Shown here in pieces: positions 54,099 through 61,851 of a stretch of DNA of 64,000 nt. The first letter of the stretch is position 1, and every line of letters begins with the position of its first letter. Source of the stretch: Sulfitobacter albidus (lineage in GTDB: Bacteria > Pseudomonadota > Alphaproteobacteria > Rhodobacterales > Rhodobacteraceae). The stretch spans positions 740,501 through 804,500 of the forward strand of contig NZ_CP073581.1 in NCBI RefSeq assembly GCF_018200035.1. The letters are read 5' to 3'. The notes under the pieces were generated by a model that made no database searches, was not told where the DNA came from, and worked only from the letters and a program-made list of their open reading frames with translations. Made by a program: the position numbers and the translations under genes.

Positions 54099-55541
54099 GT
54101 GGCATTCTTCAAAAAGCTCAAGGATCGGTTGTTCAAATCCTCGTCCAAGATCGACGAGGGGCTGGAGGCGATCGTCAGCGACGGCGGCGAGGCCGAAGAA
54201 CGCGTTGATGAGGTGATGGAAACGCCTGCAGAGGCGTTTGACGACGGTCCGGTTCAGGACGCGCCTGCGGATGTGTCTTCGGCTCCCGCGCCGGTGGAGG
54301 CGCCAGAGGATGCGGCGCAGATCGCGGCGGAGGCCCGCGCGCAGGCCGAGCGCGCGGCACAGGCGCAGCGGGCGCGAGACGCCGAAATGCGCGCTTCTGA
54401 GGAGGCACAGGCGCAGCGCAAGGCAGAGGAACAGGCAAAGCAGGACGCCGAAGCGAAAGCACAGACGCGACGCGATGCAGAGGCACAGGCTCAACGCGAG
54501 GCCGAAGCGCAACGACACCGCGAGGCCGAAGCGCAAGCCCGACGCGACGCCGAAGCCAGACGCGAGGCAGACCAGGCCGCCCCCGAACCCGCTCCGATCC
54601 CGCTGACCCCTGTGGCGCCTGATCTCGCTGACGTCCCGTCCGACGATCCCGCGCCCAAACGTGGCATCCTTGGCCGTCTGATGGGGCGTGGCGGTGCGCC
54701 GGTGGTACGCCGCACCCTCGACGACGAGATGCTTGAGCAGCTCGAAGAGCTGCTGATCACCGCTGATATGGGGGTGGACACGGCCCTGCGCGTCACCGCC
54801 AACATGGCCGAAGGCCGCATGGGCCGCAAAATGTCCGTGGCCGAGATCAAAGAGCTTATGAGCGCTGAAATCGCGCGGATCATGGAGCCGGTGGCCAAGC
54901 CGCTGCCGCTTTACAAAAAGACGCCGCAGGTGGTGTTGGTCGTGGGGGTGAACGGCTCGGGCAAGACGACGACGATCGGCAAGCTTGCCAGCCAGTTCCG
55001 CGCGGCGGGCAAGCATGTGGTGATCGCTGCCGGCGACACCTTTCGCGCGGCGGCGGTCGAGCAATTGCAGGTCTGGGGGGAGCGCGCGGGCGTGCCGGTG
55101 CTGACCGCGCCCGAAGGATCCGACCCCGCCAGCCTTGCCTTTGACGCCATGACCAAGGCCGAAGCGGACGGCGCGGACCTTTTGATGATCGACACGGCCG
55201 GACGGCTGCAAAACCGCGCGGATCTGATGGAAGAGCTGGCCAAGATCGTGCGCGTCATCCGCAAGAAAGACCCCGACGCGCCGCACAACACGTTGCTGGT
55301 GCTGGATGCGACGACGGGTCAAAACGCGGTCACGCAGGTGAAGGTATTTCAGGAAATCTCGGACGTATCGGGCCTCGTGATGACCAAGCTTGACGGCACC
55401 GCCAAGGGCGGCGTGCTGGTCGCACTCGCCGATCAGTTCGGCCTGCCCATCCACGCCATCGGTGTGGGAGAGCAGATCGACGATCTGCAGCCCTTTGATC
55501 CGCAGGAGTTCGCCGACGCGCTGACCGGGGTTGCGCGGTGA
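54099..55541 (+). CDS. ftsY: signal recognition particle receptor FtsY
   Basis: A 480-residue SRP receptor. GTG 54099 gives MAFFKKLKDRLFKSSSKIDEGLEAIVSDG, the amphipathic membrane-targeting start; upstream in-frame codons are not family-like. Residues 70-170 are a charged A domain very rich in Ala, Glu, Gln and Arg (a low-complexity linker), then the NG domain: GVNGSGKTTTIGKLA (G1), DTFRAAAVEQLQVW, DTAGRLQNRADLM and TKLDGTAKGGVLVALA. It brings ribosomes to SecYEG. The DMT transporter follows 13 bases later. Confidence 0.95.
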   Translation: MAFFKKLKDRLFKSSSKIDEGLEAIVSDGGEAEERVDEVMETPAEAFDDGPVQDAPADVSSAPAPVEAPEDAAQIAAEARAQAERAAQAQRARDAEMRASEEAQAQRKAEEQAKQDAEAKAQTRRDAEAQAQREAEAQRHREAEAQARRDAEARREADQAAPEPAPIPLTPVAPDLADVPSDDPAPKRGILGRLMGRGGAPVVRRTLDDEMLEQLEELLITADMGVDTALRVTANMAEGRMGRKMSVAEIKELMSAEIARIMEPVAKPLPLYKKTPQVVLVVGVNGSGKTTTIGKLASQFRAAGKHVVIAAGDTFRAAAVEQLQVWGERAGVPVLTAPEGSDPASLAFDAMTKAEADGADLLMIDTAGRLQNRADLMEELAKIVRVIRKKDPDAPHNTLLVLDATTGQNAVTQVKVFQEISDVSGLVMTKLDGTAKGGVLVALADQFGLPIHAIGVGEQIDDLQPFDPQEFADALTGVAR

Positions 55542-55554
55542 TGCGGCGCGCCGG

Positions 55555-56457
55555 GTGACCGACTGGATCACCAGTATCGAGGGGACAGAGGCTGGCCACC
55601 GCGCGGCGCTCGCCCTTGCGTTGATGGCGGCGTTTCTGCACGCGGTCTTTGGCGCGCTGCAAAAGGGGCGGCACGATCCGTGGCTCACGCGCGGGGCGAT
55701 TGATGCCTGCTATTGCCTGATCGCAGCACCCTTTGCGCTGTTTGTCGTACCCTGGCCCGAGGACGGCATGTGGATCATCTTTTTCGGCGCTTTCGTGATC
55801 CATCTGGCCTACAAGACGTTGCAGGCCATGGCCTATACCCGTGGCGCCTATACGGTCGTCTACCCGGTGGTGCGCGGGACGGGGCCGCTGTTTACCGTGA
55901 TCGGTGCCTATTTGATCTTCAACGAAAGCTTCAACGCCGTGCAGTGGCTTGGCGTGGCGACCCTGATGGCCGGGATCTTTGGTCTGGCGCTCTATAATCT
56001 CGCCTATCTGGAGACGGAGCGCGACACCCTGCGCGCCGCACTTGGCCTTGCGGTGCTGACCGGGCTGTTTGTCGCGCTCTACACCACCTACGACGCCTAC
56101 GGCATCCGCGCCACGCCCGATCCGTTCACCTTTCTGGCGTGGTTTTTCATGATCGACGGGCTGGTGTTCCCGTTTGTGGCGCTGCACCGCTGGCGCGCGA
56201 TGGCCGATCCACCCGCCGTGGGGCCGTTGATGGCGCGCGGTCTGGTGGGCGGTATCGTCGCACTCTTCAGCTTTGGGGCGATCATGCTGGCGACACGGCT
56301 TGATAAGGTGGGCGAAGCGGCGGTACTGAGGGAGACTTCGACCGTGTTTGCCGCGCTGATCGGCTGGCTGGTGCTGAAGGAAACCGTCGGCCCCCGCCGC
56401 ATCGCGCTGATGGCGCTGATCGCGGCTGGCGCCGTTATCGTCGAGATGGGAGGCTGA
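55555..56457 (+). CDS. EamA/DMT-superfamily transporter
   Basis: A 300-residue transporter with about ten helices. GTG 55555 is preferred because it places VTDWITSIEGTEAGHRAALALALMAAFLHAVFGALQKGRHD at the N-terminus; a TTG further upstream (55531) is inside ftsY. EamA signs are GAYLIFNESFNAVQWLGVATLMAG in the first half and LVLKETVGPRRIALMALIAAGAVIVEM in the second. The substrate is unknown. Four genes from ftsY to yciB run together. Confidence 0.85.
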   Translation: MTDWITSIEGTEAGHRAALALALMAAFLHAVFGALQKGRHDPWLTRGAIDACYCLIAAPFALFVVPWPEDGMWIIFFGAFVIHLAYKTLQAMAYTRGAYTVVYPVVRGTGPLFTVIGAYLIFNESFNAVQWLGVATLMAGIFGLALYNLAYLETERDTLRAALGLAVLTGLFVALYTTYDAYGIRATPDPFTFLAWFFMIDGLVFPFVALHRWRAMADPPAVGPLMARGLVGGIVALFSFGAIMLATRLDKVGEAAVLRETSTVFAALIGWLVLKETVGPRRIALMALIAAGAVIVEMGG

Positions 56458-56459
56458 GC

Positions 56460-57074
56460 ATGGCGCAAGCGCGCGAGATCAACGGAGTTCTCAAACAGGT
56501 GCTGGAGCTGGGGCCGACGATCGCCTTTTTCGTGCTCTACCTGCGGATCAAGGATGACACGTTCACCATCGGCGGCACCGACTACACCGGCTTTATCGTA
56601 GCCGCCGTCGTGTTCGTGCCGATCCTGCTGGTGGCGATGGGGATCCTCTGGGCGCTGACCGGAAAGCTGAGCCGGATGCAGGTGTTCACCGCCTTCATGG
56701 TGATCTTTTTCGGCGGGCTGACGGCGTGGTTCAACGATGAGCGGTTCTTCAAGATGAAGACGACGATTGTCTACGGGCTCTTGGCCGCGATCCTCGGGGT
56801 CGGGCTTTTGCGCGGGCGGTCCTGGCTGGAATACGTCATGGCCGAGGTGATGCCGATGGATCATGCGGGCTGGATGATCCTGACGCGCAGGCTCACGGCG
56901 CTGTTCGTGGTGCTGGCCGTGGCGAATGAGATCATCTGGCGCACCATGTCGACGGAAACCTGGGTCAAGATCGAGACATTCGGATTTCCCATCGCGATGA
57001 TGGTTTTCCTGTTCTGGCAGTTCTCGCAATTGCAAAGCCACCTCATCGAGGAGGACGGCGACAAATCTTCGTAG
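56460..57074 (+). CDS. yciB: septation protein A / inner membrane protein YciB
   Basis: A 204-residue membrane protein with five or six helices. The family elements GPTIAFFVLYLRIKDD near the N-terminus, SRMQVFTAFMVIFFGGLTAWFNDERFFKMKTTIVYGLLAAIL and the late RLTALFVVLAVANEIIWRTMSTETWVKIETFGFP are typical of YciB/IspZ. It takes part in envelope integrity and normal cell division. It starts 2 bases after the DMT transporter stop. Confidence 0.92.
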   Translation: MAQAREINGVLKQVLELGPTIAFFVLYLRIKDDTFTIGGTDYTGFIVAAVVFVPILLVAMGILWALTGKLSRMQVFTAFMVIFFGGLTAWFNDERFFKMKTTIVYGLLAAILGVGLLRGRSWLEYVMAEVMPMDHAGWMILTRRLTALFVVLAVANEIIWRTMSTETWVKIETFGFPIAMMVFLFWQFSQLQSHLIEEDGDKSS

Positions 57075-57118
57075 AAGATTTGGGCCCAAAGTTTCGGATG
57101 AAACTTTGCCCCGCGCGG

Positions 57119-57814
57119 CTAGCGTTTGAAGAGCCTGTCCTGTGCGTCTTTCTTGAACCCGGCGCGTTTGTCCGCGTGCAGCGCGCGGCCTGCCTGAACG
57201 CCCGGGCGCGCGCCCATCGTGTCGAGCCAGCGGGCCATATGTGGTTTGTCGTCCAGTGTCTGCTGCTGACCTTCCCACAGCGACGCCCAGCCCCAGATCG
57301 CAAAATCGGCAATCGTGACGGTATCGCCCGCAACAAACTCATGTTGCGCCAATTGCCGGTCGAGCACACCGTAGAGCCGCGCCGTCTCCGTGCGGTAGCG
57401 GTCCTTTGCGTAGGGCAGATCGTTGGGCGGATCCATCGCGGGCGCATATTTCAGGAAGTGATGGGCTTGCCCCGCCATCGGCCCCAGCCCGCCCATCTGC
57501 CACATCAGCCATTGATCGACCGCTATCCGCTCTCGTTCGGTCGCGCCGCAGAACTTTCCGGTCTTGCGCGCGAGATATTGCAGGATCGCGCCGCTTTCAA
57601 AGATCGACACGGGCGCGCCATCGGGGCCGTCGGGGTCGGTGATCGCGGGCATCCGGTTGTTGGGTGAGATCGCAAGGAAGGCGGGATCAAACTGATCGCC
57701 CGCCCCGATGTTGATCAGATGGGTGGTGTAGGGGAGCCCCATCTCCTCCAGGCAGATCGAGATCTTCCAGCCGTTCGGCGTGGGCCAGTAATAGAGATCA
57801 ATGGGCTGGTTCAT
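57119..57814 (-). CDS. glutathione S-transferase (YghU/YfcG-like)
   Basis: A 231-residue GST from ATG 57814. The thioredoxin-like part is MNQPIDLYYWPTPNGWKISICLEEMGLPYTTHLINIGAGDQFDPAFLAISPNNRMPAITDP; the Pro in RMPAI and FESGAILQYLA bind glutathione. The C-terminal helices hold FVAGDTVTIADFAIWGW. It is of the disulfide-bond-reductase-like type (YghU or YfcG). Its ATG overlaps the end of the lipase-like gene upstream by 17 bases. Confidence 0.86.
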   Translation of the reverse strand: MNQPIDLYYWPTPNGWKISICLEEMGLPYTTHLINIGAGDQFDPAFLAISPNNRMPAITDPDGPDGAPVSIFESGAILQYLARKTGKFCGATERERIAVDQWLMWQMGGLGPMAGQAHHFLKYAPAMDPPNDLPYAKDRYRTETARLYGVLDRQLAQHEFVAGDTVTIADFAIWGWASLWEGQQQTLDDKPHMARWLDTMGARPGVQAGRALHADKRAGFKKDAQDRLFKR

Positions 57815-58643
57815 GAGAGGCGGCCTTTCGCAGAGTGCTCGGCCAACTCTTGCGGGTTTGGCGCGGGGGTGCAAGGGCCGCCCGCGGCAGGCTGTCGGGA
57901 TCGAGCGCGCCGGACAACAGCGCGCGGTTCAGCGCCATCACCCCCTCGCGCGTGTAGCTCGACCAGTGGCAGACCGTGCGCGCGGGCGCCGCGATGGGGT
58001 AGCCAAGAGCCGCAAGCCGCGCGCGGCTACGCGCGCAATCGATCATCACGCGGGTGCTATTGGCACAGCCGATGCCGCCCCCGATCCCGCCCGCGCCGGG
58101 AACGGCAAGCGTAAACAACCGCTCAAAAATAGCGTTCTGCGCGCTGGTGATCTGGATGCAGTGTGCCGCCAATCCCGCCGGGCTGCGCAGGGCATGCTGC
58201 GCCATGTCACGGTGCGCGGCACCGCTCAACAGCAATATCCGATCCACATCGCCTGCTTGCAGATATGGCAGGGCCGCCAGCGCCAGCGTCGCCCCCAGCG
58301 AATGGGCCACCAGCTGCACCGGTCGCCCCGCCTGCCGCAGACCGGCGATCAGGGTGGCCAACTGCCCCCCGCGCGCCAGCGCATGACCATGCACATCGCG
58401 CAACCGCCCCCTTGCGTGCCAGCCAAAGCCCAGGGCCAGCACATCCGGCCCCCCAAGCCCCAGCCCTTCGGGCCAGGCGGCGGGCGCAAAAATCTTGGCG
58501 TGGGGGCAGTGGGCGGGCATCAGTGGCGTGTATTTGTACCCGTGCACCATGACCACGACCCGTCGCGTGCCGCGCGGCAGATCCGTCGGCAGGCACAGCG
58601 GTGCCTGCGGCGCACGCGGCGCGGTGATCGGCAGGAGCGGCAT
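57798..58643 (-). CDS. alpha/beta hydrolase (lipase-like)
   Basis: A 281-residue protein from ATG 58643, with no signal peptide. The nucleophile elbow is VAHSLGATLALAAL (Ser near 131) and RVVVMVHGYKYTPLMP provides the oxyanion strand; AGAGGIGGGIGCANSTRVMIDCARSR contains Cys residues, and ARTVCHWSSYTREGVMALNRALLSG is near the C-terminus. The set of motifs is like lipase-class or DUF900-like esterases; the substrate is unknown. It is divergent from the metZ leader. Confidence 0.72.
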   Translation of the reverse strand: MPLLPITAPRAPQAPLCLPTDLPRGTRRVVVMVHGYKYTPLMPAHCPHAKIFAPAAWPEGLGLGGPDVLALGFGWHARGRLRDVHGHALARGGQLATLIAGLRQAGRPVQLVAHSLGATLALAALPYLQAGDVDRILLLSGAAHRDMAQHALRSPAGLAAHCIQITSAQNAIFERLFTLAVPGAGGIGGGIGCANSTRVMIDCARSRARLAALGYPIAAPARTVCHWSSYTREGVMALNRALLSGALDPDSLPRAALAPPRQTRKSWPSTLRKAASHEPAH

Positions 58644-58735
58644 GGCCGGTCCCTTCCTCATCTGATGCTGAAGCTGGAGTTGCACAAGCATGTTTCAGGG
58701 ATGTGAAAATCCCGTTACGCCCCCGTTCGATGATC

Positions 58736-58764
58736 TTGACGCGGTGCTTTTGCTCACGTAACCC
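58736..58764 (+). promoter_or_regulatory. putative promoter of metZ
   Basis: TTGACG (58736-58741) is followed after 17 bases by TAACCC (58759-58764). The -10 is weak, but the start of the transcript it predicts falls directly at the beginning of the riboswitch. Confidence 0.42.
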
Positions 58765-58765
58765 T

Positions 58766-58822
58766 CGCGCCGTGGTGATTTGTTACCGGATTGCAGGCCA
58801 CGTAAAACAAGCTGCTAAAAGG
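58766..58822 (+). ncRNA. SAM-II riboswitch upstream of metZ
   Basis: CGTGG (58771-58775) pairs with CCACG (58798-58802) as P1; the loop carries TGATTTGTTACCGGATT, close to the conserved TGATTT-ACCG-ATTGCAG core, and GCAG (58793-58796) can pair with CTGC (58812-58815) as the pseudoknot P2, followed by TAAAA. This is the SAM-II pattern known from alphaproteobacterial metX/metZ/metA leaders. Bound SAM should lower metZ expression. Confidence 0.82.
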
Positions 58823-58868
58823 TCAGGATGAAAGGCCCCTTTCGCTTGACCGCGTGTGGGGTTTTTTT
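58821..58868 (+). terminator. hairpin and T run in the metZ leader
   Basis: GGTCA pairs with TGACC and, inside, GAAAG with CTTTC; a run of seven T lies 10 bases behind (58862-58868). It may act as the expression platform of the riboswitch. The distance between stem and T run is unusual, so a role in translation is equally possible. Confidence 0.45.
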
Positions 58869-58907
58869 GTGCCGACCGGCCCCCGGCACAGCGAGAGGAC
58901 GACAACC

Positions 58908-60086
58908 ATGACCAAATGGAAACCGGGCACGCAGGCCGTGCATGCAGGCACCCGCCGCAGCCAGTACGGCGAGGTGAGCGAAGCGATTTTTCTCACCCAG
59001 GGATTCGTGTACGAAAGCGCCGAGCACGCCGAGGCGCGGTTCATTTCGTCAGGCGACGATGAATTCATCTATGCGCGCTATGGCAACCCCACCGTGGCGA
59101 TGTTCGAGGATCGGATTGCCGCGCTCGAAGGGGCCGAGGATGCCTTTGCCACCGCGTCGGGCATGGCCGCCGTGTCGGGTGCGCTGACCTCGATGCTGAA
59201 GGCGGGCGATCACGTGGTCTCCGCCCGCGCGCTCTTTGGCTCGTGCCTCTACGTGCTCGAAGAGATCCTGACGCGGTTCGGGGTCGAGGTGACCTTTGTC
59301 GACGGCGCGAACCTTGCGGAATGGGAGGACGCGATCCGCCCCGACACGACCGCCGTCTTCTTTGAGTCGATGTCGAACCCCACGCTGCAACTCGTTGATA
59401 TCGAAGCGGTTTGTACACTTGCCCACAGGCATGGCGCGACCGTTGTTGTGGATAACGTGTTCTCCACCCCGGTTTACTCTAAGGCCATCGCACAAGGCGC
59501 TGATGTTGTTATCTATTCCGCGACCAAGCACATCGACGGACAGGGCCGGGCGCTGGGCGGTGTGATCCTGGGCAGCCGGGAGTTCATTCGCGGCACGGTC
59601 GAGCCCTACATGAAGCATACCGGCGGCTCGATGTCGCCTTTTACCGCGTGGATCATGCTCAAGGGGCTTGAGACGATGCGCCTGCGGGTCGCGGCCCAGA
59701 CCGAAAGCGCGGGCAAGATCGCGGCGGCGCTTGCCGGGCACCCGGCGTTGAAAGAGGTGGTGTATCCCGGCGCAACCGATCACCCGCAGCACGCGCTGTG
59801 CCAGCGACAGATGGGCGCGGGCGGCACGATGCTGGCGCTTGAGCTGCGCGACAAGGCGGAGGCGTTCACCTTCCTCAATGCGCTGGAAATCGCGCTGATT
59901 TCGAACAATCTGGGCGATGCCAAGACCATCGTGACGCATCCCGCGACCACAACCCACCAACGGCTGAGCGAAGAGATGCGCGCGACGCTGGGGATCTCGG
60001 CAGGATGGGTGCGTGTGAGCGTCGGGCTTGAGGATGCCGACGATCTGATCGCGGATTTCCGCGCAGCGCTCGATGCCGTAAACTAG
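58908..60086 (+). CDS. metZ: O-succinylhomoserine sulfhydrylase
   Basis: A 392-residue PLP enzyme of the Cys/Met metabolism family. ATG 58908 gives MTKWKPGTQAVHAGTRRSQYGEVSEAIFLTQGFVYESAEHAEARFISSGDDEFIYARYGNPTVAMFEDRIAALEGAEDAFATASGMAAVSG. The Schiff-base lysine is Lys207 in VIYSATKHIDGQGR. It makes homocysteine from O-succinylhomoserine and sulfide. The leader carries a SAM-II riboswitch, which fits the MetZ role. Confidence 0.93.
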   Translation: MTKWKPGTQAVHAGTRRSQYGEVSEAIFLTQGFVYESAEHAEARFISSGDDEFIYARYGNPTVAMFEDRIAALEGAEDAFATASGMAAVSGALTSMLKAGDHVVSARALFGSCLYVLEEILTRFGVEVTFVDGANLAEWEDAIRPDTTAVFFESMSNPTLQLVDIEAVCTLAHRHGATVVVDNVFSTPVYSKAIAQGADVVIYSATKHIDGQGRALGGVILGSREFIRGTVEPYMKHTGGSMSPFTAWIMLKGLETMRLRVAAQTESAGKIAAALAGHPALKEVVYPGATDHPQHALCQRQMGAGGTMLALELRDKAEAFTFLNALEIALISNNLGDAKTIVTHPATTTHQRLSEEMRATLGISAGWVRVSVGLEDADDLIADFRAALDAVN

Positions 60087-60187
60087 GCCCTGCGTGGCGC
60101 TAACGGCGCGCATTGGGTGAATTATTTTTGGCAATATCGCGGCGCGCGCCTACATCTGGTCGGTGACGGAAACAGGGGGGCTCACCC

Positions 60188-61282
60188 ATGAATATCGCAA
60201 CACCGATCAAGGAAACGCCGGATCGCCCGGCGGCCGAGGCCGCGCTTGAAACGCTGCGCGCCTGGGCGGCGAACGCCAGCGCGCAGGACGTGGCGACCCT
60301 GGAGCCGGCGCTTGCGCAACTACTCGAAGGGGCCGAAGCCTATCCGTTGATGGAGCGTGAGTTTGACGCCGATTTCACCGTCACCCCCGAATACAAGGCA
60401 AGCCTGCCCGATCTGCAGAACGGCCCGTCGAGCCTGATCCGCGGCGCGCGCCAGCAAATCCAGCACGTCGGCATCTCGAACTTCCGCCTGCCGGTGCAAT
60501 TTGCCACCCGCGACAACGGGACGCTGACGCTTGAGACGTCCGTGACCGGCACCGTCAGCCTTGAGGCGGACAAGAAGGGCATCAACATGTCCCGCATCAT
60601 GCGCAGCTTTTACAAGCACGCGGAGCGGCGGTTCAGCTTTGAGGTGATCGAGGCGGCGCTGGACGACTACATCACCGATCTGGAAAGCTTTGATGCGAGG
60701 TTGCAGATGCGCTTTTCCTTCCCGGTGAAGGTGCCCAGCCTGCGCTCTGGCCTTGAGGGATACCAGTATTATGATGTCGCGCTTGAAGTCGTCGAAACGG
60801 CGGGCGTGCGCCAGCGCATCATTCACCTTGATTACGTCTATTCCAGCACCTGCCCCTGTTCGCTGGAGCTCAGCGAGCACGCCCGTGCCGCGCGCGGCCA
60901 GCTGGCCACACCTCATTCGCAACGCTCGGTCGCGCGGATTTCGGTGCTGATCGAGCAGGGGGCAGATTGCCTGTGGTTCGAGGATCTCATCGACGCCTGC
61001 CGCCGCGCGGTGCCGACAGAGACGCAGGTGATGGTCAAACGCGAGGACGAACAGGCCTTCGCCGAGCTGAACGCCGCCAACCCGATCTTTGTCGAGGATG
61101 CCGCGCGCCTGTTCTGTCAGCAATTGCTGGCCGATGCGCGGATCAGCGATTTCCGCGTGATGGCCAGCCATCAGGAAAGCCTGCACAGCCACGATGCCGT
61201 CAGCGTCCTGACCGAGGGGCCGACATTCGCGCAAGCGAGCCTTGATCCGCGGACCTTCAGCACGTTGTTCCACGTCGGTTGA
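60188..61282 (+). CDS. folE2: GTP cyclohydrolase FolE2
   Basis: A 364-residue GTP cyclohydrolase IB, a zinc-independent replacement for FolE that starts folate and queuosine-type pathways. Signatures are VQFATRDNGTLTLETSVTGTVSLEADKKGINMSRIMRSF, the STCPCSLELSEHARAARGQLATPHSQRSV block with the active-site Cys, and SHQESLHSHDAVSVLT. It has the tunnelling-fold of the family. The 5' region has no clear Zur box. A strong hairpin follows the stop. Confidence 0.93.
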   Translation: MNIATPIKETPDRPAAEAALETLRAWAANASAQDVATLEPALAQLLEGAEAYPLMEREFDADFTVTPEYKASLPDLQNGPSSLIRGARQQIQHVGISNFRLPVQFATRDNGTLTLETSVTGTVSLEADKKGINMSRIMRSFYKHAERRFSFEVIEAALDDYITDLESFDARLQMRFSFPVKVPSLRSGLEGYQYYDVALEVVETAGVRQRIIHLDYVYSSTCPCSLELSEHARAARGQLATPHSQRSVARISVLIEQGADCLWFEDLIDACRRAVPTETQVMVKREDEQAFAELNAANPIFVEDAARLFCQQLLADARISDFRVMASHQESLHSHDAVSVLTEGPTFAQASLDPRTFSTLFHVG

Positions 61283-61285
61283 TGC

Positions 61286-61316
61286 ATCGGGCCGCGTGCG
61301 CGTCGCGCGGCCCGAT
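61286..61316. terminator. perfect stem-loop after folE2
   Basis: ATCGGGCCGCG (61286-61296) pairs perfectly with CGCGGCCCGAT (61306-61316) around a 9-base loop, 4 bases after the folE2 stop. There is no T run, so it may stabilise the mRNA or aid factor-dependent termination. Confidence 0.6.
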
Positions 61317-61366
61317 CGCCCATCGGTTGCAAGGCCCGAAGACCGGGTATGCACAAATGGCGGTAC

Positions 61367-61381
61367 TGCTGCGGTGCAGCA
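61367..61381. promoter_or_regulatory. putative PhaR-type site upstream of the DUF1127 gene
   Basis: TGCTGCGGTGCAGCA is a 15-base palindrome (arms TGCTGC/GCAGCA) with an exact CTGC-N3-GCAG at 61369-61379. Its first 13 bases equal the PhaR-like site 1 of phaP. It lies 60 bases upstream of the DUF1127 start and far from the pha genes. Confidence 0.55.
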
Positions 61382-61440
61382 AGCCCTATCTCTTGGTCAC
61401 GGGGAAAGTTGATCCCCGCAATAAATCCAAGGCATCCGAT

Positions 61441-61722
61441 ATGACCTACCAACACACCGCAACCGATCACTTCTCAGCCAAGATGCCCGGCGCGGGCCTG
61501 TCGACGGCACCGGCGCCCTTCCTCAGCGCGGGCCGCGCATTGCGTGTCACGGGCGCGTTCTTTTCCAGCCTGATGGGCGCGCTTATGCGGGCCTCGACCT
61601 CCGCCGCGCGCGTCGATCAGTGCGAAGCGCTGCGCGCGAAATCCGACGCCGAGCTTGCGAAAATGGGCATCAAACGCGATGAAATCGCGCACTATGTCTT
61701 CAAGGATCTGATGTACCTCTGA
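61441..61722 (+). CDS. DUF1127 domain-containing small protein
   Basis: A 93-residue protein from ATG 61441 (MTYQHTATDHFSAKMPGAGLSTAPAP...). The C-terminal half has the DUF1127 signature RxxxDAELAKMGIKRDEIAHYVF (here AKSDAELAKMGIKRDEIAHYVFKDLMYL). Such Arg-rich proteins bind RNA or act in stress and metabolic control in Rhodobacterales. Further upstream codons are open (61279, 61357) but cross the palindrome. A PhaR-type site 60 bases before the start suggests coupling to PHB state. Confidence 0.78.
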   Translation: MTYQHTATDHFSAKMPGAGLSTAPAPFLSAGRALRVTGAFFSSLMGALMRASTSAARVDQCEALRAKSDAELAKMGIKRDEIAHYVFKDLMYL

Positions 61723-61754
61723 CGCTTTCCGGCTATCGCCGATCCACCGACGTT

Positions 61755-61792
61755 AACCCGCCCGTGGCCATTCAGGCCCGGGCGGGTTTTTC
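61755..61792 (+). terminator. rho-independent terminator after the DUF1127 gene
   Basis: AACCCGCCCG pairs with CGGGCGGGTT over ten bases, with an inner GGCC/GGCC pair, followed by TTTTTC. It separates the DUF1127 gene from trkH. Confidence 0.9.
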
Positions 61793-61851
61793 GTTTGACG
61801 GGATCGGGTGTGATGCTTGACACCGCGCCGGTCGCGCGCCAACGCTGCACC

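Noticed and set aside
54060..55688. Long open frame antisense to ftsY
   Set aside because: ftsY is certain from its GTPase motifs; the antisense frame has no domain pattern.
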